NCBI GenBank assembly: GCA_019634695.1
Contig: JAHCAW010000001.1
Location: 1-48,327 of the forward strand
Length of the DNA stretch: 48,327 nt
Source: Candidatus Sumerlaeia bacterium
GTDB lineage: Bacteria > Sumerlaeota > Sumerlaeia > SLMS01 > JAHLLQ01
Direction: 5' to 3'
Numbering within the stretch: the stretch's first letter is position 1; each line of letters begins with the position of its first letter. Under the pieces are notes generated by a model, which worked only from the letters and a program-made list of their open reading frames with translations, did no database searches and had not been told where the DNA came from. This document shows positions 42,156 to 48,327 of the stretch, piece after piece. A program made the position numbers and the translations under genes.

Positions 42156-43973
42156 ATGCGCCGACAGTCCGCCATGCCGACGGCCGCCGCCGTCCTGGCC
42201 GGCATCGCCCTGGCCGCCCCCGCACCCGCCAAGATTCTCATCACCGAGGTGCTCCCCGGAGTCACCACCTCGACGACCAACGGCGACACGGTCGAACTCT
42301 ACAACACCGGCCCCGGCGCCGTGAACCTCACCGACTGGGTGCTCACCGACCTCGACCCCAACTCCGTCGAGGCAGACCTCATGTCCGAAGGCACCTTCGC
42401 CCCGGCATCGCTCTCCCTGCCCGACCTGGCCGCCGGCGACTTCGCCGTCATCGTCTTCGCCAACGACACCGCCTCCTACACCGTCACCAACTACGGCCTG
42501 CGGATCGTCTCGACCGCCAGCATGGGCACCCTCGACGTCTCCGACCAACTCCTGCTGCTCGACTCGGGGGGCACGCCGATCGACTCCGTTGCATGGTCGC
42601 TTTCCGACGACTCGCCCGACGGCACCACGATCACCGACCGCATCGAGGACCTGTCGGCGCTGACCGGTCCGACGCCCGGCTATGGCATCACCTCGCTCGG
42701 CGACGCCGAATGGGATGGCCCGGACACCATTGCGGACCACGATGAGTACCGCGCCAACACGGTCGACTTCACCGGTCTCTCGACGATCAACACCTGGGGC
42801 GGCGGGGCGATTCGGCGCCGCAGCACCGACGGCGTCTTCGAGGAAGCCTCGCCCGACGGCCCCGCCCAGTGGGAGGCCATCGCCCGCCATGACGTTCGTC
42901 TCGGCAACCCGTCCGATCCCTTGGTGACGGTCGACGGCCTGCGCCCCATCCGCAAGACGGGTGACCTGGCCGACTGGCTCTCCAACCTCGACACGAGCAA
43001 CTTCCCCGCCCGCCGCATCGCCCGGCTGGCAGACCAGAGCCCGGCCGACTTCGTCCTGCCCTCCAACGACGACCTCGACGACTGGGACGACGTGCTCGCG
43101 CTGGCGCTGGCCGGCTCGTGGGACGAGGCCTTTGCGGCCGCCGCCCCGCTCGGCTATGAAGTCGTCGAGTTCCTCGACACCGCCACCAACGACACCTTCC
43201 ACATCCTGCGCGAGGCCACCGTGCCCGGCGAGGCCGGCTTCCGCGGTATGGGCATCTTCGTCTTCGACGACAATCCCGCCACCCGGCCCTATCTGACGCT
43301 TCAGGCCCCCCATCCGCGCTTCGACAGCAACACGCTGGCGGAGCTCGCCCTGGCCGTCCCGCAAGTCCGCCCGCGCGCCGCCCTCATCGCCGGCACCCAT
43401 CGCCGCAATCACACCACCACCTCGACCTGCGACGGCACCGACGGCGACGGGAATCCCTACCGCATCAGCGACGTCGCCCATCATACCCAGAACTTCTTCC
43501 ACCGGGCCCACATCGCCTTCGACGGGGCGCTGCCGGACCCGATCCAGATTCAGTTCCACGGCTTCTGCTGCCCCGGTTCGGGCAACTACACCTCGCTCTC
43601 CGACGACGTTGTCCTCTCGACCGGCGTCAGCGCGGTCCCCGGCCCGCAGGACTTCGTCGCCCTGTGGCGCGCCCGCATCGACGCCCAGAACTACTTCGCC
43701 GCCTCGGGCACGGACCTGACGACCGCGGTTGTCTTCGGCGACGGCGCCACCGTCCTTGGGGCCACGACGAATGTCCAGGGCCGGATCAGCAACGGCGTGG
43801 CCTTGGGCGACGCGTGCAACACCGCCGCCGGCGGGGCGACCGGGCGCTTCATCCACATCGAGCAGGACCCCGACGTGCGCACCGAACCCCAGCACATCCT
43901 GACCGCCCTGATCGAGGCGCTCGACCAGTTCGAGACCATCCCGGTGGAACTGGACCTGTTCCGGGTGGACTGA
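42156..43973 (+). CDS. Secreted protein with lamin-tail and hydrolase-like domains
   Basis: 605 aa with a short signal peptide (AAAVLAGIALAAPAPA); the ATG at 42156 has an occluded ribosome binding site, and a second ATG lies at 42174. Residues about 25-150 are a lamin-tail domain (ILITEVLPGVT, DTVELYNTGPGAVNLTDWVL). The C-terminal domain (about 335-605) has clustered His, Asp and Glu: LQAPHPRFDSNTLAELAL, LIAGTHRRNH, ISDVAHHTQNFFHRAHIAF, IQFHGFCCPGSG, ATTNVQGRISNG, ATGRFIHIEQDP. From memory these recall secreted hydrolase-like proteins of actinobacteria and myxobacteria; that is an inference. A polymer-binding or degrading role at the surface is plausible. Confidence 0.85.
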   Translation: MRRQSAMPTAAAVLAGIALAAPAPAKILITEVLPGVTTSTTNGDTVELYNTGPGAVNLTDWVLTDLDPNSVEADLMSEGTFAPASLSLPDLAAGDFAVIVFANDTASYTVTNYGLRIVSTASMGTLDVSDQLLLLDSGGTPIDSVAWSLSDDSPDGTTITDRIEDLSALTGPTPGYGITSLGDAEWDGPDTIADHDEYRANTVDFTGLSTINTWGGGAIRRRSTDGVFEEASPDGPAQWEAIARHDVRLGNPSDPLVTVDGLRPIRKTGDLADWLSNLDTSNFPARRIARLADQSPADFVLPSNDDLDDWDDVLALALAGSWDEAFAAAAPLGYEVVEFLDTATNDTFHILREATVPGEAGFRGMGIFVFDDNPATRPYLTLQAPHPRFDSNTLAELALAVPQVRPRAALIAGTHRRNHTTTSTCDGTDGDGNPYRISDVAHHTQNFFHRAHIAFDGALPDPIQIQFHGFCCPGSGNYTSLSDDVVLSTGVSAVPGPQDFVALWRARIDAQNYFAASGTDLTTAVVFGDGATVLGATTNVQGRISNGVALGDACNTAAGGATGRFIHIEQDPDVRTEPQHILTALIEALDQFETIPVELDLFRVD

Positions 43974-44042
43974 CCCGACGCCGGGGGGGCGTGGCCCGTC
44001 GCCCGCCCCCTCGCCCTTAAACCGGTTTCCGACTTAAAGGGT

Positions 44043-44101
44043 TGAGCCGCGGCCCCCCGCCTGCCAACAGCAGGGGCTCATTCTGCCCCCCGCTGGGGGG
44101 G
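44043..44101 (+). other. Structured leader or terminator before the EF-G-like gene
   Basis: tgagcc (44043-44048) pairs with ggctca (44075-44080). Inside it, cctgc (44060-44064) pairs with gcagg (44070-44074) over a caaca loop. Next to it, cccccc (44086-44091) pairs with gggggg (44095-44100) over gct. The set lies 20-95 bases before the EF-G-like ribosome binding site and could be a terminator for the upstream gene or a translational leader. Confidence 0.45.
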
Positions 44102-44137
44102 AGGCCGGCAGACCTGTCGAGAGGAGCAACTCCACCC

Positions 44138-46228
44138 TTGAAACGCTACGACACAGAACAAATCCGCAACGTCGCCCTGGTCGGCCACTCGGGTTGTGGC
44201 AAGACCACCCTTGCAGAGGCTCTGCTGCATCTCAACGGCCTGGTGGGCAAGCCGGGTCGGGTCGAGGATGGCAATACGGTTTCCGACTACGACTCCGAAG
44301 AGGTGCGTCGCAAGATTTCGATCAACGCGACGCTGCTGCCGATCGAGGCCGCCGATCTGAAGATCAATCTCCTGGACTGCCCGGGCTTCCGTGACTTCGT
44401 GGGCGAGATCAAGAGCGCGGTGCGCGTCAGCGAGCTTGCCCTTGTCGTCGTCGACGCCAGCACCGGCGTCGAGGTCGGCACCGAGTTCGCCCACGACTTC
44501 GCCGGCGAGTACCAGATTCCCACGGCCTTCTTCATCAACAAGATGGACAAGGAGCGCGCGAGCTTCGACAACGCGGTGCGCTCGATCGACACCGCGTTCG
44601 ACGACGTGCACACGATCCCGGTGACGCTGCCCATTGGCGAGCAGGACGGCTTCGAGGGCGTCATCGACCTGCTGTCGATGAAGGCCGTCTACGATGCGGG
44701 CGGCAAGGTGGTCGAGAAGGAGATTCCGGCCGACCGTCTCGAGGAGGCGCAGCTTGCGCGGCGCGCGCTCGTCGAGGCCGCCGCCGAGGGCAACGACGAA
44801 CTGACCGAGAAGTTCCTGCTCGAGGAAGGGCTCTCCGACGAGGAGATCATCCTGGGCCTGCGGCAGGATCTGGAGGCCGGGCGCTTCTGCCCCGTGCTCT
44901 GCGGCTCGGCCAACAAGCAGATCGGCCTGAGCATCCTGATGAAGTTCTTCCGCCACGAGTGCCCGCCGCCCAACGAGCGCAAGGGCTTCCGCGGATGGAC
45001 CGACCGCACGAAGACCGAGGTCGAACTCAAGAAGCTCGATCCCCACACCGACTTCAGCGCCTACATCTTCAAGACGGTGAACGACGAATTCGTCGGCCGC
45101 CTCTCCTTCTTCAAGGTCATCACCGGCGAGACGCATGGCGACGGCAACGTGCGCATCGCCCGCACCAGCTCGACGACGCGCGTGGGGCACGCCTTCACGT
45201 TCCGCGGCAAGCAGCAGATCCAGGTCGAGAGCCTGGCCACGGGCGACATCGGGGCCTTCGCCAAGCTGGAGGGCGCGCGCACCGGCGACACGCTGCTCGA
45301 GCCGAAGGGCTACGAGGTCGAGTACGAGCCGACGCACCTGCCGAAGCCGACGGTGAGCCTTGCCGTCGAGCCGCGCAACAAGGGCGACGAGGACAAGGTC
45401 GGCAGCGCGCTGCACCGCATCCTCGAAACCGACCCGACGCTGTCGATCGAACGCGACGCCCTTCTGCACCAGACGATCCTGTCGGGCATGGGCGACACGC
45501 ATCTGGAAGTGGCCCAGGCGCGCGCCCAGGCGCTCGCGCGGACCGAGTTCGATCTCAAGCCCGCCAAGGTCCAGTACCGCGAGACGATCACCAAGCTGGG
45601 CGAAGGCCAGGGTAAGTTCAAGAAGCAGACCGGCGGCCGCGGCCAGTACGGCGACTGCTGGGTGCGCCTGCGCCCCAACACCGCCGACAAGGGCTTCACC
45701 TTCGAATGGAAGATTGTCGGCGGCGTCATTCCGACCAACTTCACGTCGTCGGTCGAGAAGGGCATCGTCAAGGCCCTGGAGCGCGGCATCGTCGCCGGCT
45801 ACCCGGTGATCAACATCCACGCCGAATGCTTCGACGGCTCGTACCACTCGGTCGACTCGTCGGACACGGCCTTCCAGGTGGCGGCGTCGCTGGCCTTCAA
45901 GAACGTGGCCGCCAAGTGCGGGCCCGTGCTGCTGGAACCCATCAACAAGGTCCGCATCACCGTCCCCGAGCAGTACATGGGCGACGTCATGGGATACGTC
46001 TCGGGCAAGCGTGGCCGCATCAGCGGCAGCGACCAGAACGGCCATCGCGTCTGTGTCGTCGCCGAGGTGCCCGCCGCCGAGATGACCACCTTCAGCCGTG
46101 ACCTGCGCTCCATGACCCAGGGCCGCAGCATCTTCGAGTCCGAGTTCGACCACTACGAGGCCGTGCCGCCCGCCATGGCCGACAAGGTCATTGCCGAAGT
46201 GCGCATCGACCACCACGAGAGCGACTGA
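44138..46228 (+). CDS. fusA2: EF-G-like GTPase (EF-G2 type)
   Basis: 696 aa from TTG 44138, with aggag about 12 bases upstream. G1 is VGHSGCGKTTLAEALL, the serine form seen in EF-G2-like proteins rather than GHxDxGKTT of canonical EF-G. The switch I region VEDGNTVSDYDSEE followed by RKISINATL, G3 LLDCPGFRDFVGE and G4 FINKMDKER also fit the EF-G2 branch. Domains II-V follow, with KKQTGGRGQYGDCWVRL and GDVMGYVSGKRGRISGSDQN. EF-G2 proteins bind ribosomes, but their precise step is unclear. No rpsL, rpsG or tuf is near, unlike classical fusA. A strong terminator-like hairpin follows. Confidence 0.92.
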   Translation: MKRYDTEQIRNVALVGHSGCGKTTLAEALLHLNGLVGKPGRVEDGNTVSDYDSEEVRRKISINATLLPIEAADLKINLLDCPGFRDFVGEIKSAVRVSELALVVVDASTGVEVGTEFAHDFAGEYQIPTAFFINKMDKERASFDNAVRSIDTAFDDVHTIPVTLPIGEQDGFEGVIDLLSMKAVYDAGGKVVEKEIPADRLEEAQLARRALVEAAAEGNDELTEKFLLEEGLSDEEIILGLRQDLEAGRFCPVLCGSANKQIGLSILMKFFRHECPPPNERKGFRGWTDRTKTEVELKKLDPHTDFSAYIFKTVNDEFVGRLSFFKVITGETHGDGNVRIARTSSTTRVGHAFTFRGKQQIQVESLATGDIGAFAKLEGARTGDTLLEPKGYEVEYEPTHLPKPTVSLAVEPRNKGDEDKVGSALHRILETDPTLSIERDALLHQTILSGMGDTHLEVAQARAQALARTEFDLKPAKVQYRETITKLGEGQGKFKKQTGGRGQYGDCWVRLRPNTADKGFTFEWKIVGGVIPTNFTSSVEKGIVKALERGIVAGYPVINIHAECFDGSYHSVDSSDTAFQVAASLAFKNVAAKCGPVLLEPINKVRITVPEQYMGDVMGYVSGKRGRISGSDQNGHRVCVVAEVPAAEMTTFSRDLRSMTQGRSIFESEFDHYEAVPPAMADKVIAEVRIDHHESD

Positions 46229-46257
46229 GTTTCCCCGCTCGCGACTGCCGAACCCCC

Positions 46258-46292
46258 GGCCCGGCCCGACGGCGCTCCCGTCCGGCCGGGCC
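46258..46292 (+). terminator. Strong hairpin terminator after EF-G-like gene
   Basis: ggcccggcc (46258-46266) pairs with ggccgggcc (46284-46292); after one C-C mismatch, gacgg pairs with ccgtc over a cgctc loop. The stem totals 14 pairs. T-rich sequence (gagttgtctggtctt) follows. Confidence 0.65.
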
Positions 46293-46338
46293 GAGTTGTC
46301 TGGTCTTCCGGTTGTCTGGCCCGGCACCCGCCCCCTTG

Positions 46339-46368
46339 TTGACACCACCCCGGCCGCTGGTCTCCAAT
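46339..46368 (+). promoter_or_regulatory. Sigma-70-like promoter before the VOC gene
   Basis: A perfect -35 TTGACA (46339-46344) is followed after 18 bases by TCCAAT (46363-46368), four of six -10 positions matching. It lies after the EF-G terminator and about 50 bases before the VOC start. Confidence 0.55.
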
Positions 46369-46419
46369 CCGTCCGACTTCCACGATACCTCCCAAACCCA
46401 CCAACCCGAGCCTCACCCC

Positions 46420-46794
46420 ATGAAAATCCACGGCGTCAACGTGGTCTTCGTCTACGTGCAGGACATGCAGCAAGCCCGCGCCTTCTACTCCGACATCCTG
46501 AACCTGGGCAAACCGCACCTGGACACCCCGACCTGGATCGAGTGGAAGCTGGCCAAGGGGGCCAACTTCGCGATCCACAAGGCCAGCGACGAGATGCTCG
46601 AGGGCATCGTGCCGGCGCGCAGCAGCGTCAAGTTCTCGTTCATCGTCGAGGACATCCGTGCCGCCTACAAGCTCCTGTTCGAGAAGGGCCTGCGCGTCGC
46701 ATCCGAACCGCGCGACGGCGCCGGCTTTCTCTATCTCGAGTTCCAGGACCCCGAAGGCAACGTCCTGCGCCTGATCGAGTTCCTCAAGAAGTAG
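46420..46794 (+). CDS. VOC-family (glyoxalase/bleomycin resistance-like) protein
   Basis: 124 aa from ATG 46420; no clear Shine-Dalgarno, but homology begins here. The beta-alpha-beta-beta-beta fold is visible twice: VNVVFVYVQDMQQARAFYSD and SSVKFSFIVEDIRAAYKLLF, with terminal LEFQDPEGNVLRLIEFL. Such proteins bind a metal and act as lyases, isomerases or drug-binding proteins. The first half has no clear His ligand in the usual strand, while Glu in LEFQDPEG and LIEF could be ligands. Its substrate is not predictable. A near-consensus promoter lies upstream. Confidence 0.88.
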   Translation: MKIHGVNVVFVYVQDMQQARAFYSDILNLGKPHLDTPTWIEWKLAKGANFAIHKASDEMLEGIVPARSSVKFSFIVEDIRAAYKLLFEKGLRVASEPRDGAGFLYLEFQDPEGNVLRLIEFLKK

Positions 46795-46848
46795 CAGTGC
46801 CGCTGGCCGGGGAAGTCGCGTCCATCGCCCCACCGGATCGCCGCACCC

Positions 46849-47913
46849 ATGTCCGATCGCTGGAAGACCTACAGCGGCGTCGTTCACGTCCACACCGACC
46901 GCAGCGGCGGCGCGCCCCTCGACGTCATCCTCGAGGCGGCACGCGCCACCAACGCCGACTTCGTCGTGCTCACCGACTGCGGTATCCGCATGGGCGAGGC
47001 GCGTCAGGTCGAGGGCTGGCACGACGACGTCCTCGTGCTCGTCGGCGAGGAGGTCTGCTGTCCCGACGGGCACTTCCTCGCCTTCGGCACCAGCGAGGAA
47101 ATCGGCCACGCCACCAGCTTCGAGCACAGCCTCGAGCTCGTGCGCGCGCAGTCGGGCTCGGCCGTTGGCACGCACTATCACTTCGCCGGCACGACGCGGC
47201 CCGCGCACATGCCGCCGCCCCTGCCGCTCGCCCACGTGGACCTCGCCGAGCTCTGGTCCTTCCAGGATGAGTTCGTCTCGCGCGCCAAGGGACGCATGGC
47301 CGTGCAGTTCCATGGTCGGCCCGAGCGCCTGCTCATGGGCCCCGAGCCCGCCGTCCTGCGCGCATGGGACGCCGAACTCCTCAAGCGCCCCCTGCCCGCC
47401 GTCGGCTCCGTCACCGCGCTCACCCGCAAGGAGCCCCTGCTCGACTGGAAGGAGTACTTCCCCTGCAAGACCTCCTTCCGCACGATACGCACCGTGATCC
47501 GCTGCCCCGAGCTGCCCCGCAACTCCTCGTCCGCCGCATGCCATCTTGCATGGAACGCCCTGCGACGCGGCACCTCCTACCTCGTCAATCTGGCGCTCGG
47601 CGACCCTGCGGACTTCGACGTCGCCTTCGTCGACCGCACCCGCGAGTACCGCATCGGCGACACCGCCCTGTGGCGCGGCTCCGGACGCATCCGCCTGCAC
47701 CTGCCGGTGCCGGCAGAGGTCATCCTGCGCCTCAACTCCTATCCGCTGCTGTGGGGCACCGGTCAGGACATTGACTTCCCGGCGCCCGCCCCGGGCGTCT
47801 ATCGTGTCGAGGTGCGGCTCGACCGCCGCTGCTGGATTCTCTCGAACGCCATCCGCGTCGTCCACGAGGAGCGCGGTACCGTCCGCCCCACCACCATCGG
47901 CGAGTTCACCTGA
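46849..47913 (+). CDS. PHP-domain protein with altered metal motif
   Basis: 354 aa from ATG 46849. The first PHP motif is present (VVHVHTDRSGG near 11-21), as are DGHFLAFG and GTHYHF. The second motif, usually T-D-H, reads VVLTDCGIRMGE, so the usual His ligand is Cys. A further His lies in VQFHGRPERLL. Residues about 255-354 form a beta-rich extension (RIRLHLPVPAEVILRLNSYP) found with some PHP metallophosphoesterase-like proteins. It may be phosphoesterase-like, or catalytically altered. The next gene starts 12 bases later, its ribosome binding site overlapping this stop codon. Confidence 0.85.
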   Translation: MSDRWKTYSGVVHVHTDRSGGAPLDVILEAARATNADFVVLTDCGIRMGEARQVEGWHDDVLVLVGEEVCCPDGHFLAFGTSEEIGHATSFEHSLELVRAQSGSAVGTHYHFAGTTRPAHMPPPLPLAHVDLAELWSFQDEFVSRAKGRMAVQFHGRPERLLMGPEPAVLRAWDAELLKRPLPAVGSVTALTRKEPLLDWKEYFPCKTSFRTIRTVIRCPELPRNSSSAACHLAWNALRRGTSYLVNLALGDPADFDVAFVDRTREYRIGDTALWRGSGRIRLHLPVPAEVILRLNSYPLLWGTGQDIDFPAPAPGVYRVEVRLDRRCWILSNAIRVVHEERGTVRPTTIGEFT

Positions 47914-47924
47914 GGAGCGGCGCG

Positions 47925-48327
47925 ATGGGATGGGGCGTGCGCGCACGCGGCGACATCCTCGTGATTCGCGCCGCCTCGAACTGGACGATGCTTGCATGCT
48001 TCGTGCTCGGCGGCTGGGCCCTCTGGGAGCTTGTGCTCGACAAGCCCAATGCGATGTCCGGACCCTACCTGCAAGTCGCCCTCGGGATCGTCGCGGGGGC
48101 GACTTTCCTCTCACTTGCTTTCATGATCGAGCATCGCGTGGACCCATTGTCCCGCACGATCCTGCGCGTGTTCACCTTCCTGGGCCTTCCTCTCGTGCAT
48201 GGCAGGACAACTCCCTTCGAGGAGGTGCGCCACGTCGAGTTGCGACGCCGCACCGATATCGAGACCGTCGGCACAAGACGGTTCCGTGTTCCGGTCAAGG
48301 TGCAGTACTTCCGCGTCTCGATTCAGC
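47925..48327 (+). CDS. Partial membrane protein, continues past window
   Basis: 134 complete codons are visible from ATG 47925; gagga overlaps the stop codon of the PHP gene, so the two are co-transcribed. The N-terminus is basic, then two hydrophobic segments follow (MLACFVLGGWALWELVL and LQVALGIVAGATFLSLAFMI), then a soluble part with VDPLSRTILRVFTFLG and TPFEEVRHVELRRR. The layout of two helices followed by a strand-rich region resembles bacterial PH-domain-like membrane proteins, but the gene is cut at base 48327. Confidence 0.75.
   Translation, partial: MGWGVRARGDILVIRAASNWTMLACFVLGGWALWELVLDKPNAMSGPYLQVALGIVAGATFLSLAFMIEHRVDPLSRTILRVFTFLGLPLVHGRTTPFEEVRHVELRRRTDIETVGTRRFRVPVKVQYFRVSIQ

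Overview
The window is a bacterial chromosome segment, mostly about 70% G+C where I counted it (42 of 60 bases at 13201-13260). It is gene-dense, with many 4-base stop/start overlaps. The gene set suggests a diderm bacterium of the PVC/FCB-adjacent type, for example Planctomycetota, Sumerlaeota or Hydrogenedentota. Pointers are a CSLREA/choice-of-anchor-Q beta-helix protein, a PknB-like kinase with an N-terminal zinc ribbon, a PUR-domain (DUF3276) protein, DUF507, an RND/adaptor efflux pair and many large secreted proteins. No rRNA, tRNA or CRISPR array is visible, so the phylum is an inference.

Left end (1-3850): an A+T-richer accessory patch (27 G/C of 60 at 1021-1080). It holds a partial helical-repeat gene, two secreted proteins of unknown function, a pair of diverged 48-bp direct repeats, a truncated IS66-type accessory ORF and a small membrane protein. 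Next come a 1318-aa secreted beta-helix protein and, convergent to it, an adaptor-RND efflux operon (7823-12477).

Central housekeeping block (12710-25609): yqeK-rsfS; a CarD-like RNA polymerase-binding protein; a response regulator fused to a degenerate RsbW-like ATPase domain, overlapping an RlpA-like gene; mfd; a GNAT acetyltransferase; a coupled DUF507 / cysteine desulfurase / M14 carboxypeptidase operon; a PUR-domain protein; a SAM hydrolase (DUF62); and ribF. An inverted-repeat element (25615-25848) follows ribF.

Signalling and envelope block (25864-35361): a transmembrane Ser/Thr kinase diverges from a two-gene membrane/lipoprotein operon. A five-gene minus-strand operon follows: sugar-type MDR dehydrogenase, hexapeptide sugar N-acetyltransferase, dCTP deaminase, a large secreted protein and a protein made of two fused GT4-type glycosyltransferases. 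It looks like a small surface-glycan locus with a nucleotide-metabolism gene inside.

Right block (35571-48327): 5-formyl-THF cyclo-ligase; an ABC-2 exporter operon with a membrane-anchored helical-repeat third gene; an ECF sigma factor with a probable membrane regulator carrying a TPR-like region; a lamin-tail/hydrolase-like secreted protein whose Shine-Dalgarno lies inside a 9-bp hairpin; a non-canonical EF-G (EF-G2 type) with a strong downstream hairpin; a VOC protein with a near-consensus promoter; a PHP-domain protein with an altered metal motif; and a truncated membrane protein.

Most promising for new biology are the GT4-GT4 fusion operon, the REC-RsbW-like fusion, the LTD-hydrolase protein with the hairpin over its ribosome binding site, the sigma/TPR membrane pair and the low-GC secreted-protein island. 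I found no defence system and cannot claim a proven new system.
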